From Ketobacter sp. (GTDB lineage Bacteria; Pseudomonadota; Gammaproteobacteria; Pseudomonadales; Ketobacteraceae): DNA of 64,000 nt. The stretch is from assembly GCF_003671495.1 (NCBI RefSeq), contig NZ_RCHN01000031.1, positions 1 to 64,000 on the forward strand, written 5' to 3'. Numbering within the stretch: the first letter of the stretch is position 1; each line of letters starts with the position of its first letter. A model generated the notes under the pieces. That model saw nothing but the letters and a program-made list of their open reading frames with translations. It did no database searches and had not been told where the DNA came from. Both the position numbers and the translations under genes were made by a program. Below, piece after piece: positions 19,869-28,465 of the stretch.

Positions 19869-20993
19869 ATGATTATTTATCGATATCTTTCGCGTCAGCT
19901 GTTTTGGGCCACCCTGGCGGTGAGCTCAGTGCTGACTTTTATCCTGGTTTCCAGCCGCTTCCTGAAGTACCTGTCCCAGGCGGCGGTGGGTAAGCTGGAA
20001 GGGGGCGCGGTCTTCATGATCATGGCTTACCGCCTGCCGGATTTTCTGGAGCTGATTCTGCCGCTGGGTTTGTTCCTCGGTATTTTGTTGTCCTACGGGC
20101 GCATGTATCTGGAAAACGAAATGGTGGTGCTGCAGGCCTGCGGCGTCAGTGACAAGCGACTGGTGCGGTTGTCCATGATTCCCGCCATCTGCATGGCGCT
20201 GGTGATCGGCTTCTTCAGCTTTTATCTGTCCCCCTGGGGATCGCAGAAGGCCAATGCGCTGATCCTGGAGCAGGAACGTCGTTCCGGCCTGGACGTGTTG
20301 AGCCCGCGGCGCTTCCATTCGTCCTCAGACGGGCGCACGGTGACCTATGTGGAGGACATCGACTCCCATGCCGAGGTAATGAAGAACCTTTTTATTGTCA
20401 ATTACGATCGGGCTGGGCGCGCCGATGAATACGACAAAGTGGTCCTGCTAAGGGCAGCGGAAGGGCGCTATCGCATCGATCGCAGTGGCAATCGTTATCT
20501 GGTGATGTCCGATGGTGAGCGCTTTGAAGTGGACCCTGGCAATTCCCAGTACGGGCGCTCCAGCTACGGTGAATACACCGTCAAACTGGAAAACAAACTG
20601 GTGGACGTGGAAGCCACGGAAATTGAAGATCAGTCCACGGCGGAATTGCTGAAGAACCCAGGCATCAAAGCCCGGGTGGAACTGCAGTGGCGCCTGTCCC
20701 TGATGATCATGGTGCCGATCGTGGTGTTCATGGCAGTGCCTTTGTCCAAAGTGAATCCACGTCAGGGGCGCTATCTGAAAATGCTGCCGGCCATCTTGTT
20801 GTACCTGTGTTATCTGTCCCTGATGATGGCGGTGAAAGGCGCCATCGAAAAAGAAAAAATTCCGGCCGAGGTGGGCATCTTCTGGGTGCACGGCGTTTTT
20901 CTGCTGATCGGCTTCGGTTTGAATTACTGGCCTGACTTTCGTTTGAAGCGCTCCAAGCGGCGCATGGATCGGCTGCAGGTGAATCCCTCATGA
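19869..20993 (+). CDS. lptF: LPS export permease LptF
   Basis: The 374-residue YjgP/YjgQ-family membrane protein starts MIIYRYLSRQLFWATLA. It has an N-terminal pair of membrane helices (to about residue 80), a large periplasmic jellyroll (about 125-260) and C-terminal helices with MIMVPIVVFMAVPLSKVNPRQGRY. With LptG and the ATPase LptB it extracts lipopolysaccharide from the inner membrane and passes it to LptC/A. The stop overlaps the lptG start by 4 bases. Shares its 5' region with the divergent pepA. Confidence 0.95.
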   Translation: MIIYRYLSRQLFWATLAVSSVLTFILVSSRFLKYLSQAAVGKLEGGAVFMIMAYRLPDFLELILPLGLFLGILLSYGRMYLENEMVVLQACGVSDKRLVRLSMIPAICMALVIGFFSFYLSPWGSQKANALILEQERRSGLDVLSPRRFHSSSDGRTVTYVEDIDSHAEVMKNLFIVNYDRAGRADEYDKVVLLRAAEGRYRIDRSGNRYLVMSDGERFEVDPGNSQYGRSSYGEYTVKLENKLVDVEATEIEDQSTAELLKNPGIKARVELQWRLSLMIMVPIVVFMAVPLSKVNPRQGRYLKMLPAILLYLCYLSLMMAVKGAIEKEKIPAEVGIFWVHGVFLLIGFGLNYWPDFRLKRSKRRMDRLQVNPS

Positions 20994-22051
20994 TGTTGCT
21001 GGACCGTTATATCGGGAATACCGTGCTGGTGTCCGTTTCCATGGTGCTGTTCCTGCTGATCAGCCTGGATGCCTCCTTTGCCTTCCTGGCGGAAATGGAC
21101 GAACTGAAGCGCGCCTACCAGGCCCAGGAGGCCTTGCTGTTCATCCTCTGGACGTTGCCCCGGCGCATCTACGATTTTATGCCAGTGGGGACGTTGATCG
21201 GTTGTCTGATCGGATTGGGTACCCTGGCCAACACCAGCGAGCTGACCGTGATTCGTGCAGCCGGTGTGTCCATTGCCCGCATTGTGTATGCCGCGGCCAA
21301 ACCGGTCATCTGGATTGTGTTGCTGGGGTTGGTGCTGGGGCAGTTCGTGGTGCCACAGACCGAGCAGTTTGCCCAGTCCGAAAAAGCCCGCCATCTGTAC
21401 CAGGGAGAGAGCATTGGCTCCCGCGATGGCTACTGGTATCGGGAGGGTGGCCAGTACACCCACATCCAGGTGGTGCAACCGAATGGGGTGATGTTCGGCA
21501 TATCGCGCTTTTTGTTTGACGAGGACAATATACTGATCCGCTCGGATTTCTCGGAGCGGGCGATTTATCTCGGGGATCACTGGGTGCTGGAAAAGGTACG
21601 CCAGACCACCATGCAAGGTGACCGCACAGAAGCAGAGCATTTCGAAACCCTGGACTGGAACAATACCTCCATTACCCCCGAAGTGATGTCGGTGGTGGTG
21701 CTAAAGCCGGACAACCTGTCCATCACCGGACTGTATCAGTACGCCACCTATCTGGATTCCCAGGAGCTTGAGAGCACCTCCTACTTCTTTTCCTTCTGGA
21801 AAAAAGTATTGCAGCCTTTCACGACCCTGGTGATGGTGTTTATTGCCATCTCCTTTGTGTTCGGGCCCCTGCGTTCTGTGACCATGGGGCAGCGCATCAT
21901 GGCGGGTGTCATCGTGGGGCTGTTGTTCCACTATGCCCAGCAATTCCTGGGGCACGTCACCATCATCTTCAGTCTCACGCCCTTCATGGCGGCCATGGTG
22001 CCGTTGGTGGTGAGCTTCGGGGTGGGTGTCTATTTGTTGCGGCGGGTGTAG
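20990..22051 (+). CDS. lptG: LPS export permease LptG
   Basis: The 353-residue partner of LptF begins LLDRYIGNTVLVSVSMVLFL and has PVGTLIGCLIGLGTLANTSELTVIRAAGVSIARI near 65-100, the typical YjgQ signature next to the coupling helix. A periplasmic domain and three C-terminal helices (VFIAISFVFGPLRSVTMGQRI) follow. ATGA overlap with lptF indicates coupled, equal synthesis of the two permease subunits. The gene ends 5 bases from the convergent RDD gene. Confidence 0.95.
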   Translation: MMLLDRYIGNTVLVSVSMVLFLLISLDASFAFLAEMDELKRAYQAQEALLFILWTLPRRIYDFMPVGTLIGCLIGLGTLANTSELTVIRAAGVSIARIVYAAAKPVIWIVLLGLVLGQFVVPQTEQFAQSEKARHLYQGESIGSRDGYWYREGGQYTHIQVVQPNGVMFGISRFLFDEDNILIRSDFSERAIYLGDHWVLEKVRQTTMQGDRTEAEHFETLDWNNTSITPEVMSVVVLKPDNLSITGLYQYATYLDSQELESTSYFFSFWKKVLQPFTTLVMVFIAISFVFGPLRSVTMGQRIMAGVIVGLLFHYAQQFLGHVTIIFSLTPFMAAMVPLVVSFGVGVYLLRRV

Positions 22052-22056
22052 CGGTT

Positions 22057-22554
22057 TCAGCTGCGCTTGGCTGGCAGCACCTGCTTGTTGATGTCCTTCG
22101 GCAGCACCAGGGTGCGGGTGTTGGATAGGCTGTCGTGCCAGGTGTCGTTGCTGGGGCTGAACACCACCCACAGATAGCCCAGTCCAAAGCAGCATAACGA
22201 CAGTGTTGCCATCAGAAAGCGACTTAGGCTCTGCAGAAAATTAACCGGCCGGCCATCCAGGTTGGCGTCCACCACCTGCAGGCGCCAGGCGCGCATGCCC
22301 AGGGTTTGACCACCGTGGGACCAGAACCAGTAATAGAACAGGAAAGTGCCGCCCATCAGCAATGGAAACAGGGTTAACTGCAAATCCCGGCTGTCCCGCG
22401 GGGTGTCCACGCCGGTGATCGCCAGATAGAGCACGGCAATCAAGAACCACAGTGCAATCACAATGAGGGCATCATAGACAATGGAAGCCAGGCGTCGAAG
22501 CAGGCCGGCCGATGGATATTCCACGTAGGAGATGGCGTTGGAAGAATCGTTCAT
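22057..22554 (-). CDS. RDD-family membrane protein
   Basis: The 165-residue protein has the RDD pattern: AGLLRRLASIVYDALIVIALWFL at 18-40, a second hydrophobic segment, then WSHGGQTLGMRAWRLQVVD near 83-101 and a third membrane segment. Function of RDD proteins is mostly unknown; some are linked to ion transport. The start codon lies only 15 bases beyond the 3' CCA of tRNA-Leu on the same strand, with no Shine-Dalgarno in between, so it may be made from a tRNA-mRNA cotranscript. Confidence 0.85.
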   Translation of the reverse strand: MNDSSNAISYVEYPSAGLLRRLASIVYDALIVIALWFLIAVLYLAITGVDTPRDSRDLQLTLFPLLMGGTFLFYYWFWSHGGQTLGMRAWRLQVVDANLDGRPVNFLQSLSRFLMATLSLCCFGLGYLWVVFSPSNDTWHDSLSNTRTLVLPKDINKQVLPAKRS

Positions 22555-22569
22555 CAGACTTATTAGAAG

Positions 22570-22656
22570 TGGTGCCTAGGGAGAGACTCGAACTCTCACT
22601 CTGTTTCCAGAAACGGATTTTGAATCCGTCGCGTCTACCAGTTCCGCCACCCAGGC
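22570..22656 (-). tRNA. tRNA-Leu(CAA)
   Basis: The transcript reads 5' GCCTGGG... to ...CCTAGGCACCA 3' with a 7-bp acceptor stem (one G-U), D-arm with GGCGGAACTGGTAGACGC, and anticodon stem ACGGA/TCCGT around TTCAAAA (anticodon CAA, reading UUG). A long variable arm and a T-loop GTTCGAGTC follow. The long variable arm and A discriminator fit leucine. CCA is encoded. Confidence 0.97.
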
Positions 22657-22682
22657 AAGGTGTCTCGTTGTAGAGAGCCGCG

Positions 22683-22710
22683 ATTATATCAATGCAATCA
22701 AGCGCGTCAA
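22683..22710 (-). promoter_or_regulatory. Sigma-70 promoter of tRNA-Leu(CAA)
   Basis: On the minus strand, TTGACG (22705-22710) and a perfect TATAAT (22683-22688) are spaced by 16 bases, placing the start roughly 20 bases before the tRNA 5' end (22656). This is the best promoter match in the window. Confidence 0.8.
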
Positions 22711-22740
22711 CAAGGCATTTAAGAGAAACCCATAAACCGC

Positions 22741-22746
22741 TATAAT
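22741..22746 (+). promoter_or_regulatory. -10 element of the queA operon
   Basis: A perfect TATAAT lies 39 bases before the queA ATG; a weak -35 (TTTAAG, 22718-22723) is 17 bases upstream. The promoter is back to back with the tRNA-Leu promoter and would drive queA-tgt-yajC-secDF. Confidence 0.55.
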
Positions 22747-22784
22747 CGCGACCCTTTTTAGCTGACGCCCAGAGCCGGTTGTTG

Positions 22785-23831
22785 ATGAAGCGCGCTGACT
22801 TTCACTATGAACTGCCCGATCACCTGATAGCCCGCTATCCCATGGCGGAGCGCTCGGGGAGCCGCCTGCTGTGCCTGGATCGCAGCAGTGGAACCCTGCA
22901 GGATCAACGGTTTACCGATCTGCCCCAGTATTTGCAGGCGGGGGATTTGCTGGTGTTCAACAACACCCGGGTGATTCCCGCCCGAGTCTTTGGGAAGAAA
23001 GAAACCGGCGGTAAAGTGGAGGTCCTGGTGGAGCGGATCACCGGGCCAAACCAGTGTCTGGCTCATGTCCGTGCCAGCAAATCCCCCAAGCCCGGCAGCC
23101 GTATATTGGTGGAGGGCCAGGTGGATGGGCTAGAGCAGAGTGTTGGCAGCCTGGTGATGGAAGGGCGCCAGGGGGATCTGTTCCGGCTGCGTTCGGAGCA
23201 GGGTAACCTGCTGGACTGGCTGCAGCAGGTGGGCCATATGCCGTTGCCTCCCTATATTGACCGCGCCGACGAGTCACTGGACCAGGATCGCTATCAAACG
23301 GTGTATGCCCAGGCGCCGGGGGCGGTAGCCGCGCCTACGGCGGGGTTGCACTTTGACGAGCCGTTGTTGCGTCAGTTGCAGGAAAAGGGCGTCGACACCG
23401 CCTATGTCACCCTCCATGTGGGGGCCGGCACCTTCCAGCCAGTGCGGGCCGACGACATCCGGGATCACGTTATGCACTCGGAATGGCTGCAGGTGGACCA
23501 GGGAACCGTCGACAAAATACAGGCCACCCGTGCCCGCGGTGGCAGGGTGATTGCCGTGGGCACCACTTCGGTACGCTCCCTGGAAACCGCGGCTGCGGCC
23601 AACCATGGGCAGATCGCAGCGTTTGCCGGGGAAACCGATATCTTTATCTATCCGGGGTATGACTTCGCCGTGGTGGACGGGCTGGTGACCAATTTCCATT
23701 TGCCGGAATCCACCCTTATTATGCTGGTGAGTGCCTTTGCCGGACGGGAGCCGGTGCTGAAGGCCTATCAGCATGCGGTGCAGCAGGAATACCGCTTTTT
23801 CAGTTATGGCGATGCCATGCTGATCCTCTGA
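22785..23831 (+). CDS. queA: tRNA preQ1(34) S-adenosylmethionine ribosyltransferase-isomerase
   Basis: The ATG at 22785 gives [19 protein letters not shown], aligning with the E. coli QueA N-terminus; two TTG codons just upstream are in frame but less likely (348 residues). Family blocks are [54 protein letters not shown] and [11 protein letters not shown]. QueA transfers ribose from SAM to preQ1 in tRNA, forming epoxyqueuosine. It directly precedes tgt, the previous step of queuosine synthesis. Confidence 0.97.
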   Translation: MKRADFHYELPDHLIARYPMAERSGSRLLCLDRSSGTLQDQRFTDLPQYLQAGDLLVFNNTRVIPARVFGKKETGGKVEVLVERITGPNQCLAHVRASKSPKPGSRILVEGQVDGLEQSVGSLVMEGRQGDLFRLRSEQGNLLDWLQQVGHMPLPPYIDRADESLDQDRYQTVYAQAPGAVAAPTAGLHFDEPLLRQLQEKGVDTAYVTLHVGAGTFQPVRADDIRDHVMHSEWLQVDQGTVDKIQATRARGGRVIAVGTTSVRSLETAAAANHGQIAAFAGETDIFIYPGYDFAVVDGLVTNFHLPESTLIMLVSAFAGREPVLKAYQHAVQQEYRFFSYGDAMLIL

Positions 23832-23875
23832 GCCCACTATATTCTGACCCTATATTATGAACCCCTTCGATATGA

Positions 23876-25009
<1,134 letters not shown>

Positions 25010-25030
25010 TGTCATCAACTTGAGGTATAT

Positions 25031-25366
25031 ATGAGTTTCTTTATCGCTGAAGCAATGGCCGAACCCGGCGCTGCCGCCGCCCAGCAGGGCAACCCCCTGA
25101 CCTTCTGGGGCATGATGATTTTCATGGTGGCGATCTTCTACTTCATGATCATCCGCCCCCAGTCCAAGCGAAACAAGGAACACAAGGCCCTCATGGAAGG
25201 GTTGGCCAAAGGGGATGAAGTGGTGATCTCCGGCGGCATGATGGGCAAAGTGACCAAGGTGACAGAGGAATACGTGGTGGTGGAAGTGGCTGCCAACACC
25301 GAGATCTCCTTCCAGAAAGGGGCGGTTACCGCCACCTTGCCAAAAGGCACCCTGAAAAGCATCTGA
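25031..25366 (+). CDS. yajC: Sec translocon accessory protein YajC
   Basis: The 111-residue protein has one N-terminal membrane helix (FWGMMIFMVAIFYFMII, about 26-42) followed by RPQSKRNKEHKALMEGLAKGDEVVISGGMMGKV, the standard YajC signature, and a small beta-rich cytoplasmic domain. YajC associates with SecDF-YidC. It lies 21 bases after tgt and 72 bases before secD. Confidence 0.96.
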   Translation: MSFFIAEAMAEPGAAAAQQGNPLTFWGMMIFMVAIFYFMIIRPQSKRNKEHKALMEGLAKGDEVVISGGMMGKVTKVTEEYVVVEVAANTEISFQKGAVTATLPKGTLKSI

Positions 25367-25438
25367 TCTGCATCTAGCGAGTGCTGCCAGGGATGGTGGC
25401 GCGTCAGGACCGACCAAGAAAAACAATAGGGTTTCCCC

Positions 25439-27304
25439 ATGAATAAGTACCCCCTGTGGAAGTATCTGTTAGTGCTCGTGGTGGCACTGTTCGGAATCAT
25501 CTACGCGCTGCCTAACCTGTATCCGGATGATCCAGCCTTACAGGTTACCGCCAAAAAAGCCGGTGCTGAGACTGCACCGGACGTGCTGGAGCGCGCCGTT
25601 GCCGCCCTCGAGAAATCCGGCATCAGCGTCAAACGCTCGGAATTGCTGCCAGGCTCGGCCTTGATTCGCTTCAATAATGTGGATGACCAGATCAACGCCA
25701 AAGACGTGGTGCAGAGCGCTGTCAGTGACGATTATGTGGTGGCCATGAACCTGGCGCCCAATACTCCCGACTGGCTGGTCTCCCTGGGGGCAGGCCCGGT
25801 TAAACTGGGTTTGGATCTGCGCGGTGGTGTCCACTTCCTGATGGAAGTGGACATGGCCAAGGCCACCGAGAACAAACTCAAAAATGACCTGAATAATATT
25901 CGTGACGGGTTGCGGGAAGAGAAGGTTCGATACAAGCAGGCCAGCAAGGAAGGTGATCAGTTGCGGCTGTCGTTCACCACCGAAGAGCGGGTCAGCCAGG
26001 CGCGCAGTCTGCTGCAGAAAGAGTTTCGTGATTACCTGATCCAGGAAGAGCAGGCGGACAATGTTACCACGCTGCTGTTGACGCTGTCTGAGCAGGCCGT
26101 TAAAGAGATCAAGGACTATGCCGTCAGCCAGAACCTCACCAGCCTGCGCAACCGGGTGAATGAGTTGGGTGTGGCGGAGCCGGTGGTACAACGCCAGGGG
26201 GCCGACCGCATTGTGATCCAGCTGCCCGGCATCCAGGACACTGCAGAAGCCAAACGGATCATCGGGCGGGCGGCCAACCTGGAGTTCCGCATGGTGGATT
26301 GGGAAAACGATCCCCTGTCTGTCAGCCGGGCGCCGGTGGGTTCCGAATTCCTGCCCATGCGCAGTACCGGCCAGGGTGTGCTGTTGAAGAAAGACGTGAT
26401 TGTGACCGGTGACCGGGTGGTGGGTGCCAGTACCGGTTATGACGAAAACGGACGCCCCCAGGTGAACATTGAACTGGACAGTGTCGGTGGCAAGCGCATG
26501 TTCCGCACCACCAACAAACACGTGAAGGATTCCATGGCGGTGGTGTTCATTGAGCTGGAGCCAGAGAAACGCACGGTGGTGGTGGACGGTAAAGAAGTAG
26601 AAAAAGTCTTCACCAAAGAAACTCGGGAAGTCATCAACGTGGCGACCATCCAAAGTGCCCTCGGTAACAGTTTCCGCATCACCGGCCTCGACAGCCCCGC
26701 GGAAGCGAAAGAACTGGCGTTGTTGTTGCGGGCCGGCGCCCTGGCAGCGCCCATGTACTTTGTGGAAGAACGCACCGTGGGCCCCAGCCTGGGGCAGCAG
26801 AATATCGAAGCCGGTTTGATGTCATTGGTAACCGGTTTTGCCCTGGTGTTGTTGTTCATGGTGGGCTACTACAAGCTGTTTGGCCTGATTGCCAACGTTG
26901 CTCTGGTGCTGAACCTGCTGCTACTGGTGGCCTTTATGTCGATTATCCCCGGTGCGACCCTGTCTTTGCCGGGTATGGCCGGTATCGTGTTGACGGTGGG
27001 TATGGCGGTGGACGCCAACGTACTGATCTTTGCCCGTATCCGCGAAGAGATGGCCAACGGGATAACCCCCCATGCGGCCATCAACGCCGGTTATGACCGG
27101 GCGTTTCTCACCATTCTGGATGCCAACATTACCACCCTGCTGGTGGGGCTGGTGTTGTTCGCGTTCGGCTCCGGCCCGGTCAAAGGTTTCGCCGTGACCC
27201 TCTCCATCGGTATCCTGACGTCCATGTTCACGGCCATCGTCGGTACCCGAGCCATCGTCAACCTGATCTACGGCGGCCGTGCGCTGCAGAAACTGAGCAT
27301 TTAG
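25439..27304 (+). CDS. secD: Protein translocase subunit SecD
   Basis: The 621-residue RND-like component uses the proton gradient to complete protein export. It has an N-terminal helix, a long periplasmic P1 domain, GLDLRGGVHFLMEVDMA near 122-138, and five C-terminal helices. The latter include AAPMYFVEERTVGPSLGQQNIEAG, GMAGIVLTVGMAVDANVLIFARIREE with the conserved Asp for proton transfer, and a DANITTL motif. Length agrees with gammaproteobacterial SecD. Confidence 0.97.
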   Translation: MNKYPLWKYLLVLVVALFGIIYALPNLYPDDPALQVTAKKAGAETAPDVLERAVAALEKSGISVKRSELLPGSALIRFNNVDDQINAKDVVQSAVSDDYVVAMNLAPNTPDWLVSLGAGPVKLGLDLRGGVHFLMEVDMAKATENKLKNDLNNIRDGLREEKVRYKQASKEGDQLRLSFTTEERVSQARSLLQKEFRDYLIQEEQADNVTTLLLTLSEQAVKEIKDYAVSQNLTSLRNRVNELGVAEPVVQRQGADRIVIQLPGIQDTAEAKRIIGRAANLEFRMVDWENDPLSVSRAPVGSEFLPMRSTGQGVLLKKDVIVTGDRVVGASTGYDENGRPQVNIELDSVGGKRMFRTTNKHVKDSMAVVFIELEPEKRTVVVDGKEVEKVFTKETREVINVATIQSALGNSFRITGLDSPAEAKELALLLRAGALAAPMYFVEERTVGPSLGQQNIEAGLMSLVTGFALVLLFMVGYYKLFGLIANVALVLNLLLLVAFMSIIPGATLSLPGMAGIVLTVGMAVDANVLIFARIREEMANGITPHAAINAGYDRAFLTILDANITTLLVGLVLFAFGSGPVKGFAVTLSIGILTSMFTAIVGTRAIVNLIYGGRALQKLSI

Positions 27305-27315
27305 GAGGCCCCGCT

Positions 27316-28233
27316 ATGACGAAAACTTCCAGTTATAATTTCATGGCGCCCCGTAAGTTCCTGGGTGCTCTCTCCATCCTGTTGGTGATCGGGTCCCTGG
27401 TCTCCATCGCCATTAATTTCCTCGAGCTGGGGCTGGACTTCACCGGTGGAACCCAGATTGAAGTGGAATATGAAACCGCTGCCCAGCTGGAGCCCATTCG
27501 AGAGGTGCTGAAAAACAGCGCCTATTCCGACGCCAGCGTGCAGCACTTCGGGCGACCGGAGGAGGTATTGGTACGGGTGCCACCCATCGAGGGTGAGGAT
27601 AAAGACAAAGTGGGGCAGCAGGTGCTGGCTCAACTGCGGGCCCAGGATCCCGGCGTTAAGCTAAAGCGTGTGGAATTCGTTGGGCCCCAGGTGGGAGAAG
27701 AATTGCGGGACAAGAGTGGTATCGCCCTGCTCATCGCGTTGGGTCTGATGCTGATTTATGTCACCTTGCGTTTCCGTTTCAAGTTTGCGGTGGGGGCCGT
27801 GGTGGCATTATTCCATGATGTCATCATCACCCTGGGTTTCTTTTCCGTGTCGCGTTTGACCTTCGACCTTACCGCCCTGGCGGCGATATTGGCGGTCATC
27901 GGTTATTCCCTTAACGACACCATCGTGGTGTTTGACCGGGTGCGGGAAAACTTTCGCACGGATCGTGGCGGTACCCCGGTGGAGATCATCAACAACTCCC
28001 TGAACCAGACCCTGAGCCGGACCTTGATGACATCCTTCACCACGTTACTGGTACTGATTGCGCTGGCGTTTCTCGGTGGTGAACTGATCTACGCCTTTGC
28101 GGTGGCGCTCATCGTGGGTATTGTGGTGGGTACGTACTCTTCCATCTACGTGGCCAGTAACCTGCTGTTGGTGCAGAACATCAGTCGCGACGATTTTCTC
28201 GAGCAGGAGAAGGTGCTGGACGATATGCCCTGA
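27316..28233 (+). CDS. secF: Protein translocase subunit SecF
   Basis: The 305-residue partner of SecD starts 11 bases after it with GGAGG just upstream. It contains GLDFTGGTQIEVEYETA near 39-55, a short periplasmic domain, then five helices with VIGYSLNDTIVVFDRVREN and SLNQTLSRTLMTSFTT, all typical of SecF. Last gene of its operon, followed by a strong terminator. Confidence 0.97.
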   Translation: MTKTSSYNFMAPRKFLGALSILLVIGSLVSIAINFLELGLDFTGGTQIEVEYETAAQLEPIREVLKNSAYSDASVQHFGRPEEVLVRVPPIEGEDKDKVGQQVLAQLRAQDPGVKLKRVEFVGPQVGEELRDKSGIALLIALGLMLIYVTLRFRFKFAVGAVVALFHDVIITLGFFSVSRLTFDLTALAAILAVIGYSLNDTIVVFDRVRENFRTDRGGTPVEIINNSLNQTLSRTLMTSFTTLLVLIALAFLGGELIYAFAVALIVGIVVGTYSSIYVASNLLLVQNISRDDFLEQEKVLDDMP

Positions 28234-28267
28234 GGGCGTTGGTGCCTACCTGATCATGATCCATTTC

Positions 28268-28293
28268 AAGCCGGCGTTACTGCCGGCTTTTTT
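28268..28293 (+). terminator. Rho-independent terminator of the queA-secF operon
   Basis: AAGCCGGC (28268-28275) and GCCGGCTT (28282-28289) form a perfect 8-bp stem with a 6-base loop, followed by a T-run. It lies 35 bases after the secF stop. Confidence 0.9.
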
Positions 28294-28465
28294 GTTCCTG
28301 TGGTTTGGAGGGGGCGCCCCTGGCCTTATCCGTTAAGTCCGTGGCTGGACTATACTGAGTGGCACAATCAGAAGTCGCCCCGGCGGAGCTTGGGGCAGTG
28401 ACATTGGGTAGTGCCGTACTCTTGGGATAAGGGTCTTCGCGAGCAGTAATCGAGTTCCAGTTTCT

